64,000 bases of DNA from Papaver somniferum (GCF_003573695.1 NW_020650526.1:2401531-2465530), one strand, 5' to 3'. Counted from the first letter of the stretch, positions 48,129 through 60,140 are shown. Notes: generated by a model from the letters alone, not told the origin. Translations and numbers: made by a program.

Positions 48129-48665
48129 GATTTGCATCTTTCATCTTGTCGAATTGAGTTCTGTTATGCCAATAATCCACTCTTGTTTAGACAGGAGAAT
48201 CAAATAGATCCTGGTAAACCTCTTTCTTTTGATTTTTAAGTTTAATTTGCATTGTACCTTAAGGTTGGGAGGGACAATATCATGGGTACATTTGATGACC
48301 ATTTAGCGTTTGCCGAGCTAATGTAGTGGTTTGTTGCGTAGAGAAGCTTAGCATTCTTATCCATGACTCATGTGTATAAGATGTTTGTTGTTGTTGTTGA
48401 ACTCCTTCCCTGACAACGCCCACAGTTGTTTGAGTTGCAATTTGAAGTGTTAACTGTTTTTTTTGTGAAGCAAGAGATGGATATACAAGTAAACCAAGTT
48501 GGTAAGAAAGTTCAGTGATGGGACTATGAAGACTATTTTCCCTGAATATAAGTTGAGTTTTTTATGTCGTGGGATGTACAAGTACACATTACTGCATGCT
48601 CTTTGAAACTTTATTTATGTTTTATATCTAGATCTGCAACTAGCGGCATTATCATGTTATTATAG

Positions 48666-48917
48666 GAAAGTTCTTGAAAGAGTTCAACATACTTATACCT
48701 TCGAGTTAGATGGAAAATAATTTGCTTATGATGGTGATAAGAGTTTGTTTACTGTTGGTCCTCTCCCACAAACCAGAGTTCACTGTTGTGCTTGATGAGA
48801 TGTCATCATCTGTCGTTTGTTTTTATATGCCTATTAATCTTCTTGATGAAATGTGTTTAGGAATACCGGGAATGTCAGCCCTGTAGCCCTGCTGGTAATG
48901 GAAGCCCCAATAACTAT
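48666..48917 (+). pseudogene. Captured AGO4-class Argonaute N-domain fragment
   Basis: 48666-48811 reads KVLERVQHTYTFELDGK, a stop (TAA 48718-48720), FAYDGDKSLFTVGPLPQ, a 1-2 bp frameshift, then FTVVLDEMSSS. This is the N-terminal region of AGO4/6/9-type Argonautes (family form DFAYDGEKSLFTVG). After a GT-AG-like gap, 48861-48917 gives NTGNVSP and, in a shifted frame, SPAGNGSPN, the Gly/Asn/Ser-rich linker that follows in AGO4. PAZ, MID and PIWI domains are absent. It lies directly after the epoxide hydrolase piece in the same transposon. Confidence 0.83.
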
Positions 48918-49195
48918 ACATATTAACATGTAAAGTTCTTTACAAATGTTATTAGTTTAATAATAATCATGATTCATGAACTAAGTCTTTTGGAATGTAT
49001 TCTAAGTTATAGTTTGTCTGACCTTCTTTGTGTTATATTACGATTCAATTTTCTTATTTAAGGCTTGATGTAAACACCCCAATTTGAATCTACTGTGTTA
49101 TACATTACTGCATATTTATATCTAGCTTCAGAAACTTGCGTGCTACTGTTTAGTTATTTCTTGAGATGCTAACTCAATGGGATTATGTCTGCTAG

Positions 49196-49903
49196 GATGG
49201 CGCATTAGGACCCGCTGAACTTGATGATATTTTTTCAACTCCACCGGAAAGGTGATATTTTAAAACTAGCTGTTTTTTTTTTATTTTACCGCATCGGTAT
49301 GATTTCACATTATGTATTATATGCTACACATTTCTGCAAAACGTCCTTTCTACGAACTGGCTCATAGCCTTAGAGCATTATTAGTAGTCTTACTATGCAT
49401 AATTCAATAAACACTTGCATGATCATCGTATATGGAAGACCGAATGCTTTTTTTTTTTCTTTTGTGCCTTCATATGTAGTTTGTGCCTCGCTCTTTAGGT
49501 GCGCATGTGCATATGAACAAAAGAAAGAAGCAAAGCAAACTGAACAAATTAATTTGAAATATATTTTATGAATCAATATTTATTTGGCTGCGCTTCTGAG
49601 AATATTCGTATTATGGCCACTCTCATATGAAACCTAATTTTAATTGTTATATTTTAGAATTACAGTCCTTGGTGTGAAGCTCCATATGAGGAATCTGCAG
49701 AGAAGAATGCATTAGGATGGTTATCCTTTGATGGATTCTTGGCACATGTATGTGCATTCACTACTTTCGATTTGTTTGCTTTCTCAAAGAAACAAAATAT
49801 TTTCATTTGTTGGAGTTTATTCAGATAGAAACGTTTTCTAGTGCTTCGTCTTTGGACCTAAAGTTGTTGGGAAGTCATCATTGCTGAACTCTTTTCTCGG
49901 AAG
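49196..49903 (+). pseudogene. Captured Miro GTPase fragment (EF-hand to second GTPase domain)
   Basis: Three exon-like pieces with GT-AG borders. 49196-49251: DGALGPAELDDIFSTPPE, the EF-hand region. 49658-49747: SPWCEAPYEESAEKNALGWL and SFDGFLAH. 49842-49903: CFVFGPKVVGKSSLLNSFLGR, the P-loop of the C-terminal GTPase domain, with GPKxxGKS kept. This matches plant mitochondrial Rho GTPases (Miro) in order and intron position. The N-terminal GTPase domain, the rest of the second domain and the membrane anchor are missing, so no working protein is possible. Confidence 0.88.
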
Positions 49904-50204
49904 GTATGATACTTAAAGTAATTGATGAAATAAACTTACGTAGTGATATGTTAAACCTTGTAGAATCATACTGATGTGTGGCTATTTGTATGTCCTTAGA
50001 ACTTCTGTAATGTAGTTATTACTTTTTGTGTATATGGAGTTAATCATCGAACGTCATGGTGAGTTATCTATAAAGGAAAAATATTTTTTTGATAGTTTGT
50101 TGGCTTAAAAACTTGATTTTGACTTTTGATAGTCGGGGAAATCTAATTTCGACCTGGTTATGACTGGCCAAAACCTGGTTTTGACCTATCAAAACCACTA
50201 TTTT

Positions 50205-50395
50205 TTTGGTGTTGCAAAAATGTCGCAACTGCAGCGACCTGTTGCGGAATCCCAGTTTCGCAAGTGTTACTAACTGTTCAACCAAATATTTGCAACGCCA
50301 GCGTAGCCGTTGCGAAGAATTGCAACATCAACTTTCACAACAGAGATGAACCGTTGCGACCTTACTTTGCAATTGCCAATTACAATTGCTAATCA
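50205..50395. repeat. Right subterminal TTGCAA/TTGCGA repeats
   Basis: Ten or so GTTGC(A/G)A words on both strands (TTGCAAAAATG, GTTGCGGAAT, TTGCGAAGAATTGCAAC and others) before the GTAGTG terminus. They are of the same motif family as the left end. Confidence 0.85.
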
Positions 50396-50415
50396 CTAAA
50401 TTTGATGTAGTGTTA

Positions 50416-52672
50416 GCATTAAGTGCTCATTCTTGAGTATACCCGCGAATTAATGTGTTAAAAACAACTTGTTGAACCTGTTATTCTATCCTCGTCAAGT
50501 TGTTTGTGGTAGTGGTATTTTTCATTCGATCTTTTACATGTTATCTGATACATCTAACGAGCTGTTCATGGTTGCAAGATTCCGACATTAATGGCCAATG
50601 GTGGAATAACAGGGTTAAGAAAATCCCAGTGACAAATAATAGGAGCAACAATTTTCTTTAGATGAGAACTAGAAGAAGAATTGGAATATTATCAAAAAGA
50701 GAAGTTCCACCATGGAACCCTAGAATTGCATAATTTTTCTTCCTAAAAAAATTTGGAGCTAAGCATATTTTTTTCTGCCGAAAAAGTAGATACCCATTGT
50801 GGGGTAACCAACAAAAAAAGATTTTTTTTTATTGGATGTAGTTTCGCTCAATGTATAAGTTAAAGACCCAATTGTACTTTGATCTACTTTCTTACATAAT
50901 GCTATATGTGAAATTTATGAAGTTCGAAGAAGACAGAGTTCGCCAAAAGTAAATAAAAATTGCAAAATATATTTCCGTTCTAACAGATAGTTAAAACAAA
51001 TATTTTCCTTGATGTTTGTTTATGGATTAGCAAAGAAAAAATTTTATTTGTAAAAATTGGGTACAAAGTACCAGGCAAAAAAAATTTACCGAGGAGAAAG
51101 ACATATACCAGGAGGAGGAGGGATAAAAAGAAAAGAAAAAAGAGCAGCAAGAAAATAAAAGAAAAAAAACATTTTGGTAGAGAGTTATCGTTAGCACTAT
51201 TATTCTTTCCCTCATGATTTGGAAAAAGTATATGAACAAAACTAAGCGCAAACAGAAGTGTTTATTTGGAAATTGCAAAACTCTCCGCCAACAAAATAAC
51301 TAAAAAGCTAACAGAAGTGCAAACTTGCCAAAACAAAACAGAGATACTCCCTTCTTCCCATTTTAGTTGCATAAAGATGATTTTTATAGTCCCAGTTTAC
51401 TTATCGATTTTCACATTTTTCCAATAAATTTCCTGTTGTCATACTTTATAGAATCATGTATTAATTTTGATATTTTGAAAGTTGCGAAGTCTCGTTTTTA
51501 TTAACCTGGCTGATTTGGGGTCTGTAAAATCTATTTGGGGTCTATCATTACATGACAAAATAAGAAATTTCGAAGTAAAATAAAAAAGCCCTTAGCCAAC
51601 GATTTTCCTTAATGACTAATTTTCCTCTAATTAATTAATGTTAATTTTGATAATTAATAGATATTTAATCAAGTTAACCATGAAATCAAATAACATTAAT
51701 TCGTCATCAAAACTTGAAAAAAAATTTTGAAAAAAATTAACCCAGAATCGATAGATATTCATGCACTCGTAGATGATTTCTGTGTTGATGTCTTAATTCA
51801 CCAAGCACACAAAGAAACAGTGTATATTACTTACTACGTAGCCCGATTGTAAGAATCGGTAAGTACGATATACACACATAGAACGATTCAAAAACTGCAC
51901 AAAAAAAATAGTTATGTAAGTGCTCATGTAATCCGAGTCCACGTTAAAAAGTACACAGGAAAATTGGGCATTATTTCCAATAAGAATCAGTTTACGTAGA
52001 CAATTCTAGCAAAAAAAAATAAAAACTGAAAATTATGTATAAAATAGAATTTAAATCCATACTCGAGTTAAAAGTGTATGAAATCATACTCATTCTTAAA
52101 TTGAGTATAAATCATACTCTATTTGGGAATGGGTACGAAGTGATACTCATTTTCAGTTCGAGTATAAATCATACTCATTTTCAATATACTCGTTTTCAAT
52201 TTGGGTATAAAATTTTCATTCTCATTCAATCATACTCCAACGAATCATAGGTTAAAATTAACAACAACAAAAAAAGTATTTTCTATAACCAGAATTGGTG
52301 GATGTGGAAAAGAACATCGACCGATTCGGGTTAGAATCAATATATGTTAATACATGCATAAACCGATTATGGTTGATTTTCATAAAAAGTTGATGAGAAA
52401 ATTTCAGATATTCATATTTAACTTATTGATGAATCTCTCTTAAAAGGAACGGTTCAAGGAATTTGACTCAAATAACTCGAATTGTTTGTCGTCAATTTTT
52501 TTTTTTTTGAAAAACCTTAAAGATAAGAACATCGAATTGTTGCCTGGGATTAGGTTTTAGATTTTGATTTTGATGAAAATTGGGAAAAAATTATGATTAA
52601 GGATTAATAGAAATTATTTTAGTTCTGTATTTGTTTTAGATAATTAGAATGATAAAGGCTAGTGTAGATGGC
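50416..52672. other. Unassigned AT-rich sequence right of the Pack-CACTA
   Basis: No supported gene. A single Stowaway-like arm, ACTCCCTTCTTCCCATTTTA near 51346-51365, has no visible partner. The A-rich stretch 51110-51175 and its complementary frames are not coding. Confidence 0.55.
52035..52260. repeat. GAGTATAAATCATACTC repeat cluster
   Basis: Five to six imperfect units built on GAGTATAAATCATACTCAT and TTTTCAATTTGGGTAT recur with 30-40 bp spacing. Each unit contains a partial dyad (GAGTAT...ATACTC). Confidence 0.7.
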
Positions 52673-52682
52673 AGTTTAGTAT

Positions 52683-52895
52683 CTAGGCCGTTGAACTAGA
52701 TACTGGTCTCACAAGAGACAAGGAACGTCTACATTATATACGGGCCTTTTCAGCACAATTAACTTCAGAGTTGGCAGAAAAATCTGCAGTTAAGCGTGCT
52801 CGGTCTTCACATCAGAATTTTCTACCAACTCTGCAGAGTATTGTGCTGAAAAGGCCCCGGTATAATGTAGACGTTCCTTGCCTCTTGTATAGGGT
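52683..52895. mobile_element. Long fold-back element with direct-repeat flanks
   Basis: Two arms of about 70 bp (52713-52783 and about 52820-52889) are inverted copies with only a few mismatches. Shared words include CAAGGAACGTCTACATTATA, GGCCTTTTCAGCACAAT and AGAGTTGG. They are separated by about 35 bp. The whole is flanked by AGTTTAGTAT at 52673-52682 and 52896-52905, so a mobile MITE or foldback element with a 9-10-bp duplication is likely. Transcribed, it would form a near-perfect hairpin. Confidence 0.75.
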
Positions 52896-52905
52896 AGTTT
52901 AGTAT

Positions 52906-54622
52906 TTTCAGACACTTTAGAGACCCCTTAACATTCTTCTAGTTTGAAGCAAAATTTTGATACGCCCAAACCGGCCAGATTTTTTAAATATCTTTCTTCA
53001 ATACTAACCCACATTATAACTTTCTTTATTCTCACAAAATGTCTTTTGAATTTAATCATTCTCTTTCCAAAACGCTCTACTATTACCAAAAGGATCTACA
53101 AGCTAGGAACTGAAGACCATGTAAATCAAATTTGCTGGATATACTAGTTAAGGGCATATTCAAATTTGTTGAATGCCGTGTTCCCAGGTTAAACCGACAA
53201 CTAGTATCACGTACTCATTACTTTGAGATTACATACTTTGCTAAAATGATTAATTAACGTGATAAATCATGATTCATGTTGCACTTATTTTAAGTCGTGG
53301 AAATTAATGTTTAATGGAATACGAAAGATGGGTTGCGAATGAATTTGCAATTGCAGGTTGAAGGAGCTAAACCACGACTAATACTAAAACAAAAAGAGGT
53401 TATCTCTTCATCACCCACACTAAGTATTTGATAGAAGTCCCGAACAACTAAGGTCTGTCCTGATTTTCTGTAGCTAGTAGTAAATTCATGGATGTGTATA
53501 CCAAGGAAGGCTCAGAAGTGATTTTGGAGCTCAAGATAAGAAAGGATCTGGATTAAAGTTTGAATCAGAAAACAACGTATTGTACATGTTGGTGAGAAAC
53601 TATGGTTAAAGTGAAAGAAACGTATTGTACAGCTAAGGGTATTTCTGACCGTTTACAACATAGCCAACTCAGTCAAGTTGACCTGATTCAGTGACACCTG
53701 GTTATTTAACGGTTGTTAGCTGTCTTATTCAAAAAAACGGATGGAATTGTCATATCGGGTGTATTTTAGAAACATTGTAAAAAATGGGTGTATTTTAGAA
53801 AACGCATTATCAAATGGATGTATATCATAAAAAGTCCCAAAAAAAAAAAAAAAAATCTTAGAAAAGGATTAAAGTACATTCTTAAAAAATTCACATTAGA
53901 TTCTATTTAAAGAAAAAAGAAAAGTACAAGGGAGAACCAACACAACTAGCCCATGGAAGTGCAACCAAAGTACAGAAGGGAGAGCAAGACTACCCAAGAT
54001 AGCAACTAGCCCACGGATTTTTACTAGTGTTACTTAATTACGATATGATGAAGATTGGCCAAAAATGAATAATTAATGTGATAAAGCATGGTTCATAATC
54101 TACTCCTTTTATATACAAATTTATGTCTATAGTCCCTGGATATCTGATAGTTCGTTGTGATGCATTGACTAATGACTACCTGTTGGTCCTCTCTCTTTCT
54201 ATATACGATCATGTCCTTTCATCATTGATTTTGTTTGAATCTTCTTAGGAAAACTCACAATGAAAGACACATCAATCATTAGTATCATTAGTTAGAAAAA
54301 TATTAAATTTCATTCAAAAAGAAAAAGAGTAGTACAAGGGAAAAGAAGAAGCGCACATGCTGTTTATTCTTTCATTAAGGCACTTGGATCAGACAGATTA
54401 TTATTATTATTATAGAGATCCGCCCGTATCAGTTAGTTTAGACACCAACTACCAGGACTAGCAGTTGGTTTAGTCTTTTCTCTCTAAAAACATCAAAAAT
54501 CTACACCGAAACCAATGTTAGAATTTTCTGTTCGAATGATATCAAACATCAATCAGTTGAGAATATTTCCTGAACTTGAATAACAGAGAGATTAAGGGAG
54601 AGAGATTTGAAAGAAGGAGAAG
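52906..54622. other. Unassigned sequence upstream of LCB2
   Basis: No gene seen. A duplicated GGGTGTATTTTAGAAA(A/C)... motif occurs at 53757-53806, followed by a poly-A run (53838-53854), which resembles the tail of a short retroelement. The LCB2 promoter should lie in the last few hundred bases; GAAAGAAGGAGAAG purine-rich leader sequence directly precedes the ATG. Confidence 0.5.
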
Positions 54623-57600
54623 ATGATGAGAATTCCATATACAACTTCTTTAACAACGTTATTTAGTTATGGATTATTGTTTGCTTTTGGAAAACTTAGA
54701 GATCTATTCAGAAAATTCTTTGAATGGTGGAAAGACACTAATAATCTTCATGTAATTTTGTTTTAGTTTTTGTTTTTCTTCTGCATTCATGTGCATGCAG
54801 AAAATTAATTAATTAATAAATCTTACATGCATGTGTAGGGATATGCACCTATTTGTCTAGGTCTTGAAGATTTCTATGTTAGACGTGTGTATCTTCGTGC
54901 TCAGGTAAGGTTTCCTATTTTTTCAATTTTTTTTTTTTTTGTATATGTGAAACTGTTATTGTAGTTGCTTTTGGTTATATACAAATTGCTTAGTGATTAG
55001 TTGTTGGAAACTTAGGTTTCAAATTGAGAAAGATTTATGATTTTATTGGAAAATACAAAGTAACAAGCTAGTAGTGTTTGTATAAGATGAAAGATGATTT
55101 AGTTTTTTGTGAAATTTTCTTGTGAAATTTTCATGTATCAAAAGGATTGTTTTAATCGACCAATTGCAAGCGCTCCTGATTCTTGGATTGATGTGGTAGA
55201 CCGTTACTATGATGATAGCATCAAGACACTCAAGTGAGTTTCCTACTTTTGTATACGAATGCTTGTTTACGTCCACGGGTTTACAAGAAACTATTTTGAT
55301 GAAAATCCCAGTAATGCAATCCACTTACTTGCATTTTGTGTAGACGAACCACGAATACAAGTAAATGTCTCAACTTGGGATCATACAATTACCTTGGGTT
55401 TGCAGCATCAGATGAATACTGCACTCCACGTGCTGTCGAGTCATTGAAGAAATTTTCACCAAGTACATGCAGCACTCGCGTAGATGGTGGTATGTATAAT
55501 AAATTGCAAGTTAGTTTGTATATATGCATTTCCATTTACATCTAATCGTGATGCTGTGGTGTTGTGGTGCTATCAGGAACGACAACATTACATGTGGAAT
55601 TAGAAGATTGTGTTGCTAAATTTATTGGAAAGCCAGCTGCTATGGTAACTGGTATGGGATATGTCACAAATTCTGCTATCCTTCCAGTTCTGATTCGTAA
55701 GGTTTGTTTACGTGCTATTGATTTATCTTCACTGTACTTCACATATACTTGGCCCATCTGATACTAAGTCCCAACTATTACGAACCCAATATTTCCCTTA
55801 ACCGCGCTATTATTTCCCATTAATGTCTTACGCAGGGTGGGTTGATTATTAGTGATTCCTTGAACCACAACTCCATTGTTAATGGTGCTCGAGGATCAGG
55901 GGCCGTAGTACGAGTTTTCGAGCATAACAGTAAGTTTCTGCCTTATACTTGGGTTATAATGCTGCTAAAGTACTCTTCTAGTTGTTTCATGCATCTAATT
56001 ATTTATGTTTTTTATCTCCACAGGGCCGTCCCACTTGGAAGAAGTTTTGAGGGAACAAATTGCATTTGGACAGCCTCGTACACGTAGGCCTTGGGAAAAA
56101 ATAATTGTCGTTGTAGAGGGGATATACAGCATGGAAGGAGAGCTCTGCAAACTTCCTGAGATCATACAAGTGTGCAAGAAATACAGGGTTTGTGGCTCTG
56201 TCACACTGTACTGAATTATTTGGTATTTTATTTTCTTTATCTCGACAAATGTATTAGTTTTATCATATAATGAATGAAAAGAGCAATAAGGTTCCGCATA
56301 ACTGTTCCTGAACATGAAATTATAAGTATATATATATAAGCAATTAACAACACAAGTATAATAAGTTAACATGGTATGAAACATTAAGTTAAAGTCGGTA
56401 GATAACTCAATTTCTGCGATATCTAATGACAAGAAATCTTGTTTATTCTTTTTTCCCCCCTCAATCAGGCATATACTTATTTGGATGAGGCTCATAGTAT
56501 TGGCGCAGTTGGGAAGTCCGGCAGAGGAGTTTGTGAGCTTCTAGGAGTGGATACTGCTGAGATAGACATAATGATGGGGACTTTTTCAAAATCTTTTGGA
56601 TCATGTGGTGGTTACATAGCAGCATCCAAGGTTTCAATCATGTTCTTTTGCACCTTAATTTAGTTCTGAGGTTTTGTTGATTTTTTTTTTTAAAAGTGGC
56701 TACCACGAACAACCTGGTCCATTCTTTGGTATTCTGATATAACCTGCATCTTTTTTTTTTATGCTCGCCGATTTTCATGTGGGACAAAACTTTGCATTCA
56801 TGAAGAAAGTAATTTGCTTTTATGTCTATAGATTTGGATCAATTAGTAAGAGTTATGATCTTTTGAAGAAGGGTTATGTTAACATGCACACGAGAGATAT
56901 TAGAGTGAAATTTAAGTACTCTAGTTGTTTATTATTCCCTCCGTTTCTAAAATATAATCAGGTTTTCTTATTTGGTATGTCAAAAAAATAGGCGTGTTTC
57001 CATATGTGGAAAATTAAATGTTATGATTTTACTGCTATACCCATAGAGGGACCACTTCTCTCTCTCCTTTTTCTCTCTTAATATAAAAAGGGGACCACGT
57101 CTCTCTCTTCTTTCTTTAATAACAAATGAGTGTGGACCAAAGGATAGTTTAGGAAAAAACATGAAAAAGTGGTTACAATGATTGGTTTTCTTAATTTTTG
57201 TGAAAATCAAACTTGCTTATTTTTTAGAAACGAAGGGAGTATTAAAACAGTGCTGGTGTCGGATCTTGTACCTTGAGGGCATCGTTTAGGATGCTTTCCC
57301 TCTAGATATTGAATTTGTTCACCTTGATACAGTATGGCGTAAAGCTTCCTTGTTATCATTTCTGTTTTTCTTTTGTTGCTTTTGTTGAAAGATATCTTAG
57401 TCACAAGCTTAGACTCTTCATTTCCAGGAGGTTATTGAATATCTAAAGTTCGCATGCCCTGCTCATCTATATGCGACTGCAATTTCACCACCTGCTGCAC
57501 AACAGATTATATCTTCCATAAGGGTTATTCTTGGGGAAGATGGTTCTAGTAGAGGTTCGAGGATAACTTGTTCTTAAAAAAAAATCATATATTAAATAGA

Positions 57601-58345
57601 GATTAACCATCATCTGCTAAATTATGGAGTTTTTGATTTTTTGTGCTGCAGGGGCTCAAAAACTTGCAAGTATTCGTGAGAACAGCAACTTTTTCCGATC
57701 AGAATTGCAGAAGATGGGATTTGAGGTCCTTGGAGACTTCGACTCTCCAGTAATGCCCATCATGCTTTACAATCCATCAAAAATCCCTGCCTTCTCTCGA
57801 GAGTGCCTTAAACGGAATGTGAGTATATCAGGCTCATTTAAATTTGTTATTCTGTTTGCAACAAGTTCGCGTAATGGGATCTTTACTTGTATATATATGG
57901 TGCTATTGCAGGTCGCTGTTGTCATAGTTGCTTTCCCAGCAACCCCACTACTGTTGGCCAGGGCACGTATTTGCATATCTGCTTCTCACACCAGGGAAGA
58001 CCTGTTAAAAGCTCTAGAGGTGAATAGATTGTTCATTACGAAACATTTATAATTCTCCAGTCAATTGTGAAAGCTTCTTGAAAGTCGATTTCCATGACAT
58101 GTTAACCTAACTCGAAATATGGTTAGAACTAGGGTTCTTATCCATTTATCTGAAGATTATAGAAGAATATGATGTGATATGAGAGTATGATCGGTTAAAA
58201 ACTTGTGGGACGCCTTTGCAATTTGTGTTGACAATTATAAATTGATTCTTGTCAGGTTATCAGCGAAGTTGGCGACCTTGTGGGCGTAAAGTACTTGCTC
58301 GCTGAGCCCAAGAAGCGGGATGACGGCAGGGTAAAGCTCGAGTGA
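54623..58345 (+). CDS. Serine palmitoyltransferase, long-chain base subunit 2 (LCB2)
   Basis: Twelve exons: 54623-54751, 54839-54904, 55145-55233, 55344-55489, 55577-55701, 55836-55929, 56024-56187, 56469-56630, 57428-57554, 57652-57818, 57912-58019 and 58256-58345. All are GT-AG and in phase, giving 488 aa, the usual length. The enzyme condenses serine with palmitoyl-CoA, the first step of sphingolipid synthesis, as an LCB1/LCB2 heterodimer in the ER membrane. An N-terminal hydrophobic segment (residues 10-24) fits membrane binding. LDEAHS (276-281) and GTFSKSFG with K312 form the PLP site typical of alpha-oxoamine synthases. The first of two adjacent Met codons is chosen. No lesion is visible. 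Intron 8 carries a MITE. Confidence 0.96.
56935..57239. mobile_element. Stowaway-like MITE in LCB2 intron 8
   Basis: Terminal inverted repeats TTCCCTCCGTTTCTAAAA (left) and TTTTTAGAAACGAAGGGAG (right), flanked by TA at 56933-56934 and 57240-57241. It is about 305 bp, AT-rich, with no coding capacity. It lies between exons 8 and 9 and explains much of that intron's size. Confidence 0.88.
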
Positions 58346-58968
58346 GAAATAAATGTCACTCATGACACAAAGCCTCAGGAAGGGATTTTGGTCCGTCAAC
58401 TCTAGTTTTGTCTATGAGAGTGAACTTAACAATTGTAATTTAGTTTACTTGAAAGTGTCTTTTTAATTCGATTAACTAGCTAGTTGCTTTTTAGTTTTAT
58501 GGAAAAGTGAAGCTTTTAGGGAAGCGGTCTGCGAGTTATAATCCCAAAGGTGTCACTATCCATCCACAAAAAACCCATCAAAACAAAATTAACACAAAAG
58601 GCCCAAAGAATTTGATGAAACATCATAGTATTTGATGAAACCAATTTTGAAATTTGGGGTTTTTGTATCAATTTTTAAAAATTTGGTGCTTTTGTATCAA
58701 TTTTTTTTTAAGATGGAGTTTTAATGGATCCCAATATTTGAAAGGGGTTTTTGTACCACAAGTTTGGTCACCTTGGATTTTTATGACTAGTTCTGTTTAG
58801 GAAATCAACAAATCCTATTATCGTTCGTGTTACTAGCTAACAGTTTTTTTTTAATTTCATATACTGTGCATCTTTTTATGATGCTCAGTTGCTCACCGAT
58901 TTCCATGGTGGGAAAAAGCTTGAAAATATTTGGTTGAATCCATCAAGAAAGTAATTTGCTATTATGCT
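58346..58968. other. LCB2 3' flank
   Basis: Probable 3' untranslated region and downstream sequence. Tandem-like TTTTTGTATCAATTTT words occur near 58665-58710. No gene is seen. Confidence 0.55.
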
Positions 58969-59362
58969 TGTCAGAACTAATTAATGGCTCTAGCTAGCAC
59001 AATCAATTAAGATATGAAAATGGATATGAAAGATCAATTAAATCAAGTATACACACAACACGAGAATTTATAGTATTTCGATCAAGATGATTTACATCCA
59101 CTTGTGAAGACGACGAAATGATTCCACTATGATGATCAAACAAGTTGACAAGATTTCTCCCAAATCCCTTCTCAAGAACTCTAGCCTCCTTTGTGCCTCA
59201 CACTCTCTCAAGAATAACATAAGTTTCTCTCTATTATAACATAACCCTAGTCCCCTTTTATATTTGACCTAGTTACAAAAGAGACTAATGGAGTATTGGG
59301 TTAAGACAAAGGGAACAGGTCCGAACAGACTTGTTAATCCTATATTCAAGGCATACATAACA
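58969..59362 (-). repeat. Copia LTR (3' LTR of the fragment that follows)
   Basis: Read on the minus strand it starts TGTTATGTATGCC and ends GTTCTGACA, fitting TG...CA. It contains a TATA-like CAAATATAAAAGGGG and lies just after the pol C-terminus of the Copia remnant. About 394 bp. Confidence 0.7.
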
Positions 59363-59447
59363 AATCTCTACCTTTACTTGAATACTATCACTATAACCAT
59401 TCATCATTTTTCATCATCGTCTTCGCTTTTCCCTTACAAGGGCCATC

Positions 59448-60140
59448 AACACTTGTTTACCCCAACCAAATGCTTGAACTTGATACTTAGAACCGGCTTC
59501 GTCAACATTTATGCAAGGTTGTCCGTTGTAGGAACCTTAAGCATAGCTATCTTCCTTTCTTCAACTGCATCCTTGATGAAATGATACCCGACATCGATGT
59601 GCTTCGTTCTCTCATGATACATCTAGTTCTTGGACAAGTGAATGGCATTTTGAATGTCACAATACAAAATTGCACTCTCTTGCTTGAACCCCAGATCACC
59701 AACCAAACCAACCATATGCCTTCCTTCACTGCTTCTGCGGCTGACATGTACACTACTTTGCAAAATCGACTTCCACACAATGTAATAGTATAGCCTGTCA
59801 ATGACCTTTTTCTATCAAGATCACTTGCATAATCAGAATCCACATAGCCCACAACATTTGTTGAATCACCACTGTGTATGTCAAACACCAAACCAACATA
59901 TATATTGCCCCTTAGATACCCCAAAATCCACTTTACAGCTTGCCAATGATCCTTCCAGGGACTTCCCATGTATCTAGTTACCATAGTGACAGCTTGTGCA
60001 ATATCCGACCTTGTAAAAACCATAACATACATGATGCTACCAACTGCACTTGCATATGGAACCCGATACATATACTCTATCTCATTTGAAGTTTAAGGTG
60101 ATTGCCTTCTAGATGGTTTAAAATGAGTACTTACTGGTTT
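59448..60140 (-). pseudogene. Ty1/Copia pol C-terminal (RNase H) remnant
   Basis: The minus strand reads VPYASAVGSIMYVM, GYVDSDYASDLDRKRSLTGY and AAEAVKEGIWL: the end of the Copia reverse transcriptase and its RNase H. The segment that normally links LxGG...TEAEYMA is deleted. Downstream the frame shifts, and the tail (KHIDVGYHFIKDAVEERKIA, then MLTKPV) continues in another frame. In-frame stops occur upstream of the Met at 60071. It is a dead 3' fragment together with the LTR at 58969-59362. Confidence 0.9.

Larger units (their letters stand above)
46352..50412 (+). mobile_element. Complete Pack-CACTA transposon carrying three host gene fragments
   Basis: Left end CACTACACCAGATTCAAG (46352) and right end CTTGATGTAGTG-like GTAGTG (50407-50412). 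The reverse complement of the right end, CACTACATCAAATTTAGTG, matches the left over about 24 bp with few mismatches, including GATTAG. The 3-bp duplication TTA flanks it (46349-46351 and 50413-50415), as expected of CACTA elements. Both subterminal zones hold many TTGCAA/TTGCGA/GTTGC words (46394-46500, 50205-50395), likely transposase-binding sites. There is no transposase gene. The interior carries intron-bearing fragments of epoxide hydrolase, AGO4-type Argonaute and Miro genes, all in plus orientation. Length 4,061 bp. Confidence 0.92.

Noticed and set aside
51346..51480. A second Stowaway MITE
   Set aside because: Only one terminal-repeat-like arm is visible; no inverted partner within several hundred bases.
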